Notes: generated by a model not told the origin, from the sequence alone. DNA of 43,271 nt from CAYQUC01 sp964514215 (GCA_964514215.1 CAZEPW010000028.1:1-43271), one strand, 5' to 3'. Shown: positions 32,544 through 41,895, counted from the first letter of the stretch. Numbers and translations are program-made.

Positions 32544-35500
32544 ATAATTTAATGAAAATAGCAGGGTTTTTTCCATTTATCGCCATTGTGTTTTTAAATG
32601 CCTTTGTCGATCTAGGTCACAAAATTATTATCCAAAACACCATTTTTAAAATGTACGACGGTGAAACACAAATAATATTAACAGCCGTTGTTAATGGCTT
32701 AATACTATTGCCATTTATTTTATTGTTTAGCCCATCGGGTTATTTAGCTGATAAATTTCGCAAGCCCGTGGTAATGCGAATTAGTGCCCTGGTTGCCGTG
32801 GTGCTGACTTTGGTTATCACCATTTGTTATTATCAGGGATGGTTTATCGTTGCATTTGCTATGACGTTTTTATTAGCAATTCAAAGTGCATTTTATTCTC
32901 CGGCTAAATATGGCTACATTAAAGAATTGGTTGGTCAGGAAAAATTAGCGAGCATGAATGCCGTTGTTCAATCCATTACAATTTTTGCAATTTTAGCCAG
33001 CATTTTTGCTTTTTCAGTATTGTTTGAAAATAACTTAGCCAATCAACATTATCAAAATGTTTCCGAGGTGATTACGCTAATTGCACCGCTCGGGTGGTTG
33101 CTGGTGTTATTTTCAGTGATTGAAGTTATTTTTGCTTATCAAATTCCGCTTGCTGACAAATCGTCAAAGACAACGAAGTGTGAAACACAATTTAAAGCCG
33201 TTAATTATATTAAAGCTGGGTATTTAAAATCGAATTTGCGAACATTGTGGAATGATCAAAATATTTGGTTATCAATTGTTGGCTTATCGATATTTTGGGG
33301 AATAGCGCAAGTTGTTTTAGCTTCTTTTCCGGCCTTGGCAAAAGAAGTTTTATTTAATGACAATACGGTTTTAATTCAAGGGATACTGGCTATCTCCGGC
33401 ATTGGTGTGGTCATTGGTTCAATGGTCGCCGGTGCAAAATCAAAACATTATATCGAAACGGGTTTTGTTGCCCTTGGTGCAATTGGTTTGGTATTGAGTG
33501 TCTTTTTAATAACACAATTTGAATCGGTTGTGATACTCAGTGTTATTATGTTTATGTTTGGCGTATTTGGTGGTTTGTTTATAGTGCCATTAAATTCGAT
33601 GATTCAGTTTCATGCTGATGACGAAAAAATTGGAACAGTCATCGCTGGTAATAACTGGGTTCAAAATATTGTGATGTTTAGTTTCCTGTTATTAACAGTT
33701 GCCATCGCCAGCTTTGGCATTAGCAGTCTTGGATTATTTTACTTTGTTAGTTTTATAACATTTGCTGGTGCGTTATATACAATATACAAATTACCCCATT
33801 CTCTCGTTAGAATCGTTTTTGGCAGCATCCTTGCAGGGCGCTATAAAATTCAGGTGCATGGGTTTAAAAACCTGCCCGGGCATGGCGCAGTATTGATGTT
33901 GGGGAATCATATTAGTTTTATTGATTTTGCTATTATACAAATTGCCTGTCCGCGCAGAGTTCGTTTTGTTATGCACAAAAATTATTATGAACCGTGGTAT
34001 ATTAAATGGTTTTTGGACATTATGGGTGTTATTCCAATTGCCAGTGGTGCAAGTACTGAAGCCTTAGAAAAAATTAATGAACTATTAAAGGCCGGTGAAG
34101 TGGTGTGCTTATTTCCAGAAGGCGCACTTAGCCGAAACGGTCAACTCGGTAATTTTAAACAGGGTTTTGAAAAAACCGTGTCGCAGGTTAATGGTGTGAT
34201 TCTGCCGTTCTATATTCGTGGACTCTGGGGCAGTAAATTTTCGTATTCAAATAGTTTCATGAAAACAAAATCATCTAATGGCCTGCGTCGTGATGTTGTG
34301 TTTGCGTTTGGTGAACCGTTGTCAATTGATAGCAAGGCAGACGAAGTGAAACGTCGAGTATTTGATTTATCGATTTCAGCATGGCAGGAATACACTGAAA
34401 CCTTAGATCCTATTGCTTTGTCGTGGATAAAAACGGTAAAAAAATCAGCCAACTATCCTTGTATGGCTGATGTATTAGGGGATGTTAAGCTCAACGCACA
34501 AAAAGCCTTAACATCAAGCATCGTTTTTTCGCAGCTAATTAAAAAACGCAGCCCCGAGAAAAACATAGGCTTATTATTGCCAACCAGCAGTGTCGGCATG
34601 TTAATTAATATGTCGGTATTACTGTTGGGTAAAACTGTAGTCAATTTAAATTATACCGCGAGTATTACGGCCTTATTAGGTGCAATTGAAAAAGCCGAAA
34701 TTAAGACTATTTACACTTCGTCTCGTTTTGTTAAAAAATTAACTGAACGCGGTGTTGATCTCGACAGCGTTTTTAAAAATGTCACCGTTTATTATTTAGA
34801 AGAATTAAAAGAGGACATTAGTACGCTTAAAAAACTATCAACGTTATTAATGGTTAAATTATTACCGGCTACACTGTTATATCGATTGTTTGGTAAAAAA
34901 GTCGCCATCACCAGCCCGGCTGCAATACTGTTTTCAAGTGGCAGTGAAGGCACACCAAAAGGGGTGGTATTAAGCCATCAGAATTTAATGGGTAATATTA
35001 AACAAGTAAGCGAAGTAATGGATATTCAAGAAACGGATATTATTATGGGCAGCTTGCCACAGTTTCATGCCTTTGGTTTGACCGTCGCGGGATTATTACC
35101 ATTAATTGAAGCAATCCCCGTGGTATTTCATCCTGATCCAACCGATGTTGTTAATATTGGCAAGGCAATATCAAAAAATAAAATTACCATTATGTTTGGC
35201 ACCTCAACCTTTCTGCGATTATATGCACGTAATAAACGCGTGCTGCCAATAATGTTAGAATCCATTCGGTTAGTTGTCGCAGGTGCTGAAAAATTAAATG
35301 ATCTGGTGAGACATTCATTTACCAAGAAATTTAATCTAGCAATTTATGAGGGATATGGCACAACAGAAACAACACCGGTTGCAGGTGTGAATATTCCCGA
35401 TAAGTTAGAACAAAGTTCATGGCGAGTTCAAACTGGTCATAAAGTTGGCACGATTGGCCTACCGTTGCCGGGCAGCAATTTCAGAATTGTTGATCCACAA

Positions 35501-35998
35501 TCATTGCAAGAATTGCCTGTTAAAGAAGACGGTTTAATTCTTATTGGTGGCACTCAGGTGATGTTAGGTTATTTGAATGATCCAGAAAAGACTAACGAGG
35601 TAATCGTCGAACTCGATGGGCAGCGCTGGTATAAGACCGGCGATAAAGGCCATGTTGATGAAGACGGTTTTTTAACAATCGTTGATCGTTATTCACGTTT
35701 TGCAAAAATCGCCGGTGAAATGGTTAGCCTCGGTGCCATTGAAGATACCATTAATAATGCAACACCAGAAGATGTCGAGGTTTTATCAACAGCAATACCG
35801 AATGATAAAAAAGGTGAGAAGGTGGTATTGTTATATACTGGTGCTATTGAACAAGACGAGTTAAAAAGTATCATCAATCAGCAAAATTTAATTCCGATAA
35901 TGGTGCCTGATAGCTATATCAAAGTAGACGAGCTACCCAAGCTGGCTACCGGTAAAAGTGATTTTAACAAAGCCAAACAAATGGCATTAATACATTAA
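32540..35998 (+). CDS. aas: LplT-PlsC-Aas fusion: lysophospholipid transporter / 2-acyl-glycerophosphoethanolamine acyltransferase / acyl-ACP synthetase
   Basis: 1152 residues with three modules. Residues 1-425 are an MFS transporter of the LplT type (twelve helices; LSPSGYLADKFRKPVVM after TM2). About 430-640 is a PlsC acyltransferase with GNHISFIDF (the NHxSxxD-like catalytic motif, about residue 454) and LFPEGALSRNG (about 524). About 640-1150 is an AMP-forming acyl-ACP synthetase with SSGSEGTPKGVV (about 798), GYGTTETTP (about 938) and YKTGDKG (about 1031). In E. coli LplT flips lysophospholipid inward and Aas re-acylates it; here both jobs are in one chain. The first motif reads H-I-S-F-I-D, which keeps His and Asp. 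Confidence 0.92.
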   Translation: MNNLMKIAGFFPFIAIVFLNAFVDLGHKIIIQNTIFKMYDGETQIILTAVVNGLILLPFILLFSPSGYLADKFRKPVVMRISALVAVVLTLVITICYYQGWFIVAFAMTFLLAIQSAFYSPAKYGYIKELVGQEKLASMNAVVQSITIFAILASIFAFSVLFENNLANQHYQNVSEVITLIAPLGWLLVLFSVIEVIFAYQIPLADKSSKTTKCETQFKAVNYIKAGYLKSNLRTLWNDQNIWLSIVGLSIFWGIAQVVLASFPALAKEVLFNDNTVLIQGILAISGIGVVIGSMVAGAKSKHYIETGFVALGAIGLVLSVFLITQFESVVILSVIMFMFGVFGGLFIVPLNSMIQFHADDEKIGTVIAGNNWVQNIVMFSFLLLTVAIASFGISSLGLFYFVSFITFAGALYTIYKLPHSLVRIVFGSILAGRYKIQVHGFKNLPGHGAVLMLGNHISFIDFAIIQIACPRRVRFVMHKNYYEPWYIKWFLDIMGVIPIASGASTEALEKINELLKAGEVVCLFPEGALSRNGQLGNFKQGFEKTVSQVNGVILPFYIRGLWGSKFSYSNSFMKTKSSNGLRRDVVFAFGEPLSIDSKADEVKRRVFDLSISAWQEYTETLDPIALSWIKTVKKSANYPCMADVLGDVKLNAQKALTSSIVFSQLIKKRSPEKNIGLLLPTSSVGMLINMSVLLLGKTVVNLNYTASITALLGAIEKAEIKTIYTSSRFVKKLTERGVDLDSVFKNVTVYYLEELKEDISTLKKLSTLLMVKLLPATLLYRLFGKKVAITSPAAILFSSGSEGTPKGVVLSHQNLMGNIKQVSEVMDIQETDIIMGSLPQFHAFGLTVAGLLPLIEAIPVVFHPDPTDVVNIGKAISKNKITIMFGTSTFLRLYARNKRVLPIMLESIRLVVAGAEKLNDLVRHSFTKKFNLAIYEGYGTTETTPVAGVNIPDKLEQSSWRVQTGHKVGTIGLPLPGSNFRIVDPQSLQELPVKEDGLILIGGTQVMLGYLNDPEKTNEVIVELDGQRWYKTGDKGHVDEDGFLTIVDRYSRFAKIAGEMVSLGAIEDTINNATPEDVEVLSTAIPNDKKGEKVVLLYTGAIEQDELKSIINQQNLIPIMVPDSYIKVDELPKLATGKSDFNKAKQMALIH

Positions 35999-36122
35999 AT
36001 AAACCCAATAAGCTTATTTCCCAAGCAATAATTTTAATTTCAACCAAGTTGGGGTGACGTTAGGAACCCCAACAAAATTAAATAAACCCAATAAGCTTAT
36101 TTCTCAAGCAATAATTTTAATT
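35994..36122. repeat. 46-bp direct repeat of the tesA 3' end flanking a palindromic element
   Basis: 35994-36039 and 36077-36122 are identical over 46 bases except one C/T change. The second copy includes the last nine or so codons of tesA (minus strand); the first begins at the aas stop codon. Between them lie 37 bases, mostly the palindrome GTTGGGGTGACG...CCCCAAC (36048-36073), a half copy of the dispersed element also found at 8628 and 40801. The pattern suggests insertion with duplication, or a tandem duplication that captured the element. Confidence 0.85.
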
Positions 36123-36768
36123 CCGGCCAAATATTTTTTACAATGTTATTTTGTGCCGATGCTTTTGGATGAATTCGATCGGCTTGCATTAATTCAGTTC
36201 GTTTACCCACGTTGTTTAATAAACGCGGCACGAGTGGGACGTTAAACTTATCGGCGGTTTTTTTAAATACCGCAGCAAAGCGCACATTATAAGCTGTGCC
36301 GTAATTTGGCGGTAGTCGAACAGCGGCAAGTAAAACCTGACTATTCAATTTTTTTGCGAGTAAAATAATTTTTTCCAGACTGCGGCTGATTTCGGTGAAC
36401 GCTAAACCACGCAAACCATCATTGCCACCTAATGCCACTATTAAAATCTCAGGGTGGTATTGTGTTAATAACGGTTTTAAACGATTTAAGCCGGTTCGGG
36501 TGGTGTCACCACTAACACTGGCATTAATGACTTGGTGTTGAAAACCGGCTGCTTTGAGCTTGGCCTGCAATAAAAATGTCCAACCTTGTTCGGTATTAAT
36601 GCCATAAGCTGCACTCAGGCTATCACCCAATATTAAAATGCTCGGTTTGGGATTTGCTTTGCTTGCCGCAGCACTATAATTAGTATAATTGAGTAGTAAG
36701 CTATAAACTGTAATAACACTGACAGCGTATATGAGGCGTTTTTTGACTATGGCTAAGCTCGATTCCAT
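36097..36768 (-). CDS. tesA: Arylesterase / thioesterase I TesA (SGNH hydrolase)
   Basis: 223 residues from ATG at 36768; the open frame extends further upstream, but only because it runs across ybbA. A signal peptide (RLIYAVSVITVYSLLL...SAAAS) targets the periplasm. All SGNH blocks are present: GDSLSAAYG (Ser), SVSGDTT (Gly), ALGGNDGLRG (Asn), and DRIHPKASAQ (Asp/His). E. coli TesA has thioesterase, protease and lysophospholipase L1 activity. Lysophospholipase activity would be related in substrate to the adjacent convergent LplT-Aas protein. A GGAA lies about eight bases before the start. Its first 20 bases overlap the divergent ybbA start. Confidence 0.9.
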   Translation of the reverse strand: MESSLAIVKKRLIYAVSVITVYSLLLNYTNYSAAASKANPKPSILILGDSLSAAYGINTEQGWTFLLQAKLKAAGFQHQVINASVSGDTTRTGLNRLKPLLTQYHPEILIVALGGNDGLRGLAFTEISRSLEKIILLAKKLNSQVLLAAVRLPPNYGTAYNVRFAAVFKKTADKFNVPLVPRLLNNVGKRTELMQADRIHPKASAQNNIVKNIWPELKLLLEK

Positions 36769-37459
36769 TAATGATTCCAATAATTTAAGCCCTGCGACTA
36801 TTATCCAGGCGATTAATTTGTGTAAGCGCGTAACAACATCCGAAGGCGTTTTAACCTTGCTTGATGATATCAATTTTTCAGTGGATAAGGGAACCTCCTT
36901 GGCAATTCTGGGGGCTTCCGGTTCGGGAAAAACGACCTTGCTTGGTTTGCTGGCCGGATTGGATGTCGTCTCAAGTGGCCAGAGCGTATTTAACGGCAAA
37001 AATTTAGCGCAATTAGATGAAGATGGTCGCGCTGAATTACGAGCAAATAATGTTGGTTTTGTGTTTCAAAGCTTTCAGTTGCTCAGCGGTTTAACGGCAT
37101 TAGAAAATGTCATGTTACCTTTGGAGTTGGCGGGCGATAAAACAGCGCGACAAGGTGCGCAGGAAATTTTAAACCGGGTAGGCTTAGCGCATCGTGAACA
37201 GCATTATCCCATGCAGCTTTCTGGTGGCGAGCAGCAGCGCTGTGCGATTGCGCGCGCTTTTGCGGTTAAACCATCGTTATTGTTTGCAGATGAGCCGACG
37301 GGTAATCTGGATCAATTAACGGGCAATAAAATAATTGAGTTATTATTTGAGCTCAATCACGAACAGGGAACAACACTGATTATGGCAACGCACGATAAAA
37401 ATTTGGCTGATCAATGTGATGCCAGAATTCATTTAGACGCCGGTAAAATAGCACACTAA
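36749..37459 (+). CDS. ybbA: ABC transporter ATP-binding protein YbbA
   Basis: 236 residues from the ATG at 36749; an upstream in-frame ATG at 36731 would add six residues. It has a complete ATPase: Walker A GASGSGKTT, Q-loop VFQSFQ, signature LSGGEQQR, Walker B LLFADEPTGNLD, and H-loop THD. It belongs to the LolD/MacB-like type-VII ABC group. With the permease encoded three bases later it forms YbbAP, reported in E. coli as a mechanotransmission-type system that handles lipids or hydrophobic molecules together with TesA. Both genes neighbour tesA here, as in E. coli. The 5' end overlaps that of tesA, divergently, by 20 bases. Confidence 0.93.
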   Translation: MAKLDSINDSNNLSPATIIQAINLCKRVTTSEGVLTLLDDINFSVDKGTSLAILGASGSGKTTLLGLLAGLDVVSSGQSVFNGKNLAQLDEDGRAELRANNVGFVFQSFQLLSGLTALENVMLPLELAGDKTARQGAQEILNRVGLAHREQHYPMQLSGGEQQRCAIARAFAVKPSLLFADEPTGNLDQLTGNKIIELLFELNHEQGTTLIMATHDKNLADQCDARIHLDAGKIAH

Positions 37460-37462
37460 ATT

Positions 37463-39970
37463 ATGAATAATTTAGTAGCAAGCATGACGTTATCGGCACG
37501 CATGTTATGGCGTGATTGGCGCAGTGGCGAGCTGCGGATATTATTGATGTCATTAATCATTGCGGTCACCAGTGTCACTGCAGTGGGCTTTTTTATTGAT
37601 AGGGTTGAGCAAGGAATGGATGCCCAAGCGACCGAATTAATCGCAGCCGATTTAGTGTTGTCTTCTTCAAATGAGTTTAGTGATCGCTATCGTGAGCAAG
37701 CATCAAAATACAATTTAAACTATGCTAACGTTGTGCAATTTAGAAGTGTGTTACTCGCCAATGACAAACCACAATTAGTTGAAATTAAAGCCGTGTCGCC
37801 GGGCTATCCATTACGCGGCAAACTACAAATAGCAGACTCTGCCTACGGTGCCGAAAGTAGCACCGATAGTATTCCGGCACCGGGTGACGTTTGGGTTGAA
37901 GCCCGATTACTAACATTACTTAATTTAACTATTAACGATACAATCTCATTAGGGAATTTAACGTTAACACTGAAAAAAATTATTCGTTACGAACCCGACC
38001 GTGGTGGTGATTTGTTTAGTCTTGCACCACGTGTGATGATTCATCATGACGATATAGCGGCATCCGGATTGATTCAAACCGGATCATTGGTTAATTACAG
38101 AATTTTATTTGCTTATAAAGATCAAAAATCTGCGTTAGATCGTTATCGTCAGTGGCTTACGCCAAAATTACAAGCCCATGAAAAATTATTAAGCACCAAA
38201 GACGGTCGTCCGGAATTACGCCTTGCACTTGATCGGGCTCAGGAATTTTTAGGCTTAGCGGCATTAATCAGTGTCTTGCTTGCCGGCGTTGCCGTTGCGA
38301 CTGCAGCGCGGCGGTTTGCTGCCCGACACACCGATGCGAGTGCCATTATGCGCACCATGGGGGCGCGACAATCGAGCATTATTCAACTATTTGGTTTTGA
38401 GATGTTGTGGTTGGCATTAATCGCCAGTGCTATTGGCTGCGTGTTTGGTTGGTTGACGCAATTGGTGATATCTGAAATTTTGAGTCAATTATTACTTGCC
38501 AATTTACCAGGCGCATCATTTGAACCCGTGATATTGGGTTTTGCAACGGGTGTGGTGATGTTATTGGGGTTTGCATTACCACCATTATTAACCTTAAAAA
38601 ATATTTCTCCTATTCGTGTTTTGCGAAAAGATCAAAAAATAAAGGCAAGTCCGGTTTGGCTGGTTTATTTAGCGGTATTACTGAGCATGGGGTTACTAAT
38701 GCACTGGCAATTAAATAAACCCATGTTAGTCGTGTATGTCATGCTAGGAATGATAATAACATTACTGGTTTTGGCAACGGCATCGTTTGTCTTAATAAAA
38801 TCGCTTAATGGCCTAAGACAACATGTTGGTGTTGCTTGGCGTTTTGGTTTTGCTAATATCGCACGTCGACCGGCGAGTAGTGTGATTCAAATTGTTGCTT
38901 TTGGTCTGGCTATTATGGTGTTATTGTTGCTATCAACAGTACGAACCGACTTATTAAATAATTGGCAGAAAAACCTGCCCGATGATGCGGCAAATCATTT
39001 TTTAATTAATGTACAGAGTGATCAAGTATCGGATTTAGAAAAATCACTGTCCAGCATTGGTGTTACTAAACCAAAACTCTATCCAATGGTTCGCGCCAGA
39101 TTAACGGCAATTAATAATAGCAAAGTAACGAGTGATAGCTATCAGGGCGAGCGGGCAAAGCATTTGATTACACGTGAATTTAATTTATCCTGGGCTAAAA
39201 AATTACAAAAAGGTAATGTTATTGTTCAAGGTTCCTGGTGGTCTGAGGCAGACTACGGTAAAGGTAAATTATCAATCGAAAAAGACATTGCTAAGACACT
39301 TAAAATCAAGCTCGGCGATAGCGTGCAATTTGATATTAATGGCACTAAAAAATCGTTTAGCGTGTCGAGTGTTAGAACGGTTAATTGGGACAGTTTTGCT
39401 ATTAATTTTTTCACCGTTGTGCCGCCGCAAGTATTGGATGATGTTCCGACCAGTTGGGTGACTAGTTTTCATTTGGAGCCGGAGCAAAAAAAGCATATTG
39501 GTTTATTCATAAAACAATATCCTAATGTCACGGTTTTAGATGTTGATGTTATTATGAATCGTGTGCGTGCTATTATTGATAGGGTAACGCTTGCAGTCGA
39601 GTTTATATTTATTTTTAGCTTGCTGGCCGGAATTGCCGTATTATTCTCAGCAATACAGTCTTATCAAGATGAGCGTCGTTTTGAAAATGCAATTTTACGA
39701 ACCTTGGGTGCCAGAAAAAAAGTATTACTACGAGGGCTTATTGCCGAGTTTGTTACTCTGGGGGCGCTGGCTGGTTTTCTAGCCGGTTTTGCTGCAACGA
39801 GTATTGCTTATGTTTTGTCAGAAAAAGTATTTCATTTTGAATATCAATTTGATCCAAGCGTTGGTTTTATCGGTGTCATATCGGGTATTCTCATTATTGG
39901 TATTGCAGGCGTTATCGGCACGTATTCCGTGCTAACGCAATCGCCGTTACAAACGTTGCGAGAAAATTAA
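37463..39970 (+). CDS. ybbP: YbbP-like FtsX/MacB-type permease
   Basis: 835 residues starting three bases after ybbA. Topology: TM1 near 25-45 (ELRILLMSLIIAVTSVTAVGFFIDRV), a large periplasmic domain to about 255, and an FtsX core of helices around 260-380 (LGLAALISVLLAGVAVATAARRFAARHTDASAIMRTMGA). Two to three central helices lie around 395-490, then a second periplasmic domain (about 500-710) and a second FtsX core at 715-835 (ENAILRTLGARKKVLLRGLIAEFVTLGALAG). This ten-helix duplicated FtsX layout is that of YbbP. It works with YbbA, presumably extracting or moving hydrophobic substrates at the inner membrane-periplasm face. No frameshift is seen. Confidence 0.92.
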   Translation: MNNLVASMTLSARMLWRDWRSGELRILLMSLIIAVTSVTAVGFFIDRVEQGMDAQATELIAADLVLSSSNEFSDRYREQASKYNLNYANVVQFRSVLLANDKPQLVEIKAVSPGYPLRGKLQIADSAYGAESSTDSIPAPGDVWVEARLLTLLNLTINDTISLGNLTLTLKKIIRYEPDRGGDLFSLAPRVMIHHDDIAASGLIQTGSLVNYRILFAYKDQKSALDRYRQWLTPKLQAHEKLLSTKDGRPELRLALDRAQEFLGLAALISVLLAGVAVATAARRFAARHTDASAIMRTMGARQSSIIQLFGFEMLWLALIASAIGCVFGWLTQLVISEILSQLLLANLPGASFEPVILGFATGVVMLLGFALPPLLTLKNISPIRVLRKDQKIKASPVWLVYLAVLLSMGLLMHWQLNKPMLVVYVMLGMIITLLVLATASFVLIKSLNGLRQHVGVAWRFGFANIARRPASSVIQIVAFGLAIMVLLLLSTVRTDLLNNWQKNLPDDAANHFLINVQSDQVSDLEKSLSSIGVTKPKLYPMVRARLTAINNSKVTSDSYQGERAKHLITREFNLSWAKKLQKGNVIVQGSWWSEADYGKGKLSIEKDIAKTLKIKLGDSVQFDINGTKKSFSVSSVRTVNWDSFAINFFTVVPPQVLDDVPTSWVTSFHLEPEQKKHIGLFIKQYPNVTVLDVDVIMNRVRAIIDRVTLAVEFIFIFSLLAGIAVLFSAIQSYQDERRFENAILRTLGARKKVLLRGLIAEFVTLGALAGFLAGFAATSIAYVLSEKVFHFEYQFDPSVGFIGVISGILIIGIAGVIGTYSVLTQSPLQTLREN

Positions 39971-40014
39971 ATAACAGCAAATATTACTGATAACAAATTA
40001 ATTTGGGGGGCTGT

Positions 40015-40758
40015 ATGCCGTTTTTAATTATTACTGTCTTGTTACAAGTTGCGTTAGTTTTGCATATTGTTAAGACGGGTCGAAATACCACATGGATTTG
40101 GATTGTCGTGATGTTACCGTTAGCGGGCTCAATTGCCTATGTTGTGGTTGAAGTCTTGCCCGGAATTTTGGGAGGCCGAACTGGCAGGAAAGTGCGTAGC
40201 AATATTAAAGGTGCACTGAATCCTAATAAAGCAATTAATACCGCAACAAAAAATTATTCAATTTCCGATACGGTTGATAATACCATTAAGTTGGCTGAAG
40301 AGTGTCTGACTAAAAACATGTTTGACGAAGCCAAACAATTATTTGAAAAGGCATTAAATGGGCTGCATCAAGATTCGCCTGATATTATGTTTGGACTTGC
40401 CCGAGCTGAATTTGGTTTAAATAATTATAGCCAAGCAAAAAAAATATTGGATGATTTAATTTCAAGCAATCCGGATTATAAAAATGCCAGAGCGCATTTA
40501 CTGTATGCCAGAGCAGCCGAAAAATTAAATGATATTAATTTAGCATTACAAGAGTTTGAGGTTCTTGATGGTTATTTTCCGGGCCCGGAAGCATCTTACC
40601 GATATGCGTTATTATTAAAAAACAATGAACAGATTGATAAAGCGAATAGTATTTTTGAGAAAATACTAACAACCTCAAAAAATTCCGGTAAGCATTATAA
40701 TCAAACTCATAAGGAATGGATTTCAAGAGCTACAAAAGCATATAACAAGTTATTATAA
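40015..40758 (+). CDS. TPR protein with PLDc_N-type membrane anchor
   Basis: 247 residues from the ATG at 40015 (a TTG at 40003 lies inside the ribosome-binding region GGGGGG, so it is not the start). The first 50 residues contain two helices with VLHIVKTGRNTTWIWIVVMLPLAGSIAYVVVEVLPG, the short two-helix module seen at the N-terminus of cardiolipin synthases (PLDc_N). The rest, about 90-245, is tetratricopeptide-like (LAEECLTKNMFDEAKQLFEKALNG, MFGLARAEFGLNNYSQAKKILDDLIS, ARAAEKLNDINLALQEFEVLD). It is probably an inner-membrane scaffold. The partner is unknown. It may be co-transcribed with ybbP, 44 bases upstream. Confidence 0.85.
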   Translation: MPFLIITVLLQVALVLHIVKTGRNTTWIWIVVMLPLAGSIAYVVVEVLPGILGGRTGRKVRSNIKGALNPNKAINTATKNYSISDTVDNTIKLAEECLTKNMFDEAKQLFEKALNGLHQDSPDIMFGLARAEFGLNNYSQAKKILDDLISSNPDYKNARAHLLYARAAEKLNDINLALQEFEVLDGYFPGPEASYRYALLLKNNEQIDKANSIFEKILTTSKNSGKHYNQTHKEWISRATKAYNKLL

Positions 40759-40800
40759 ATAGTTAATTATTGTAATGTTTAGTTTAGTTTTAGAAAATCA

Positions 40801-40876
40801 GTTGGGGTTCGGCCAACACTCACGCCAAGCTACATATATTATTCTGTCGCGTGGGGTGACGCTAAGAACTCCAACA
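40801..40876. repeat. Dispersed palindromic repeat, copy 3
   Basis: Full two-part copy like that at 8628. The left half starts GTTGGGGTTCGG and continues CACGCCAAGCTACA. The right half is GTGGGGTGACGCTAAGAAC then TCCAACA. The copy is more diverged from perfect pairing than copy 1. It fills the middle of the 205-base gap between the TPR gene and the next small gene. Confidence 0.7.
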
Positions 40877-40963
40877 ACGAAACCTTTGATTAGCACCGGC
40901 AATTAATCGCATTTTGTAATGGCTCAAAGTTAATTTAGTGGACTAAAAAAATAAAAGGCTTAT

Positions 40964-41356
40964 ATGAAAAGTATTCTATTTATGATGTGTTTTATATTCA
41001 GTAGTTCTGTTGTTAATGCCGCTGAGTTAGCGCCGTTAACTAGAAAACTTAATGGTAGCAATATAACTTACAATTATACCAGTGGTCGTTCTTATAACGT
41101 AAAGTTTGAAGAAGCCGGTGTTAGTTATCGTTTTTTAACCGGAAGCAAGCCAAAAAAATGGTGGGGGCCTTTTCCTTATGAGGCTTTTAATGTAGAAGAT
41201 GAAACGTATTTTGCATCATGGTTTGAAAAAGGTTATGGTGATTATGTAACATTGTTGATTAATTTTGAGAATAATCTTATTTATGGCAGTGCGATATTAT
41301 CGGGTAAAACGGTGCATTTTCACGGTGCAAAAATTGTTAACAGTAACCGTAATTAA
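40964..41356 (+). CDS. Exported MoaF-like / phenolic-acid-decarboxylase-like calycin protein
   Basis: 130 residues with a clear signal peptide (MKSILFMMCFIFSSSVVNAAE, cleavage probably at NAA). The mature 108 residues form a beta-barrel pattern: ITYNYTSGRSYNVKFEEAGVSYRFLTGSKPKKWWGPFPYEAFNVEDETYFASWFEKGYGDYVTLLINFENNLIYGSAI. The W-E/F-K-G-x-G-D-x-V-T-L-x-x-N block resembles the MoaF and phenolic acid decarboxylase calycin families. Those enzymes are cytoplasmic, so an exported version is more likely a binding protein. The match is by pattern and only moderate. Neighbours are small unrelated exported proteins. Confidence 0.6.
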   Translation: MKSILFMMCFIFSSSVVNAAELAPLTRKLNGSNITYNYTSGRSYNVKFEEAGVSYRFLTGSKPKKWWGPFPYEAFNVEDETYFASWFEKGYGDYVTLLINFENNLIYGSAILSGKTVHFHGAKIVNSNRN

Positions 41357-41401
41357 ATCGCGATAACTGTAACTTGGGCTGAGGTTTTGTTGGGTGATGA
41401 C

Positions 41402-41797
41402 ATGACATTTAATAAAAAACGCGCTGTGCTTATTTTAGTGTCACTGGTTTTAACATTTGTGGTGTTACGCTTGTATTTGTATTTTTCACCGGGAACAAAT
41501 TTAGATATCGCATCTTATAATATTCACCATCTTTTTACTGGTTTATTATTAATTGTTTTAGCTGGAATTCCATTGGTTTTATTTCATGACAATAATCGAA
41601 TGCTCGATTTTGCTTCAGTGTTATTCGGCGCAGGATTAAGCATGGCGTTGGATGAGTGGATTTATTTAATTGCAACAGATGGTAGTGATAAATCGTATTT
41701 ACTTGCGGCATCTTTTTGGGGGGCTGTGGTTATGATTGGATTAACAGTGGGGTATATTTTAGTTTTTATTTTTGCATCAAAACAACCTAAAAATTGA
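41402..41797 (+). CDS. Four-helix integral membrane protein of unknown function
   Basis: 131 residues from ATG 41402; a TTG at 41387 would add five residues but is less likely. Four membrane helices: ALVLV-type TM1 (about 7-26), TM2 (about 45-65), TM3 (about 74-95) and TM4 (about 103-126). Conserved-looking polar residues sit inside or at the ends of helices: IHHLFTG before TM2 and MALDEWIYL in TM3. The HH and DEW pair recalls a family of small bacterial membrane proteins with a possible metal or heme site, but I cannot name the family. A probable terminator follows. Confidence 0.65.
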   Translation: MTFNKKRAVLILVSLVLTFVVLRLYLYFSPGTNLDIASYNIHHLFTGLLLIVLAGIPLVLFHDNNRMLDFASVLFGAGLSMALDEWIYLIATDGSDKSYLLAASFWGAVVMIGLTVGYILVFIFASKQPKN

Positions 41798-41802
41798 AAT
41801 TG

Positions 41803-41830
41803 AGAAATCGACTGTGATTTCTATTTTTTT
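41803..41830 (+). terminator. Probable Rho-independent terminator
   Basis: AGAAATC (41803-41809), 6-base loop, GATTTCT (41816-41822), then A and seven T (41824-41830). The stem is AT-rich and short, but the T tract is strong. It lies six bases after the stop of the four-helix membrane protein. Confidence 0.6.
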
Positions 41831-41895
41831 AATTCTATCGTTCCCAATAATTACTGATCATTAGCCCAAGTAAAATATTTTAATAAGGCTGTGTT

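Noticed and set aside
36769..36999. Extension of tesA by 77 residues upstream of 36768
   Set aside because: It would run antisense through the Walker A region of ybbA, and the extra residues have no resemblance to TesA; the signal peptide begins just after 36768.
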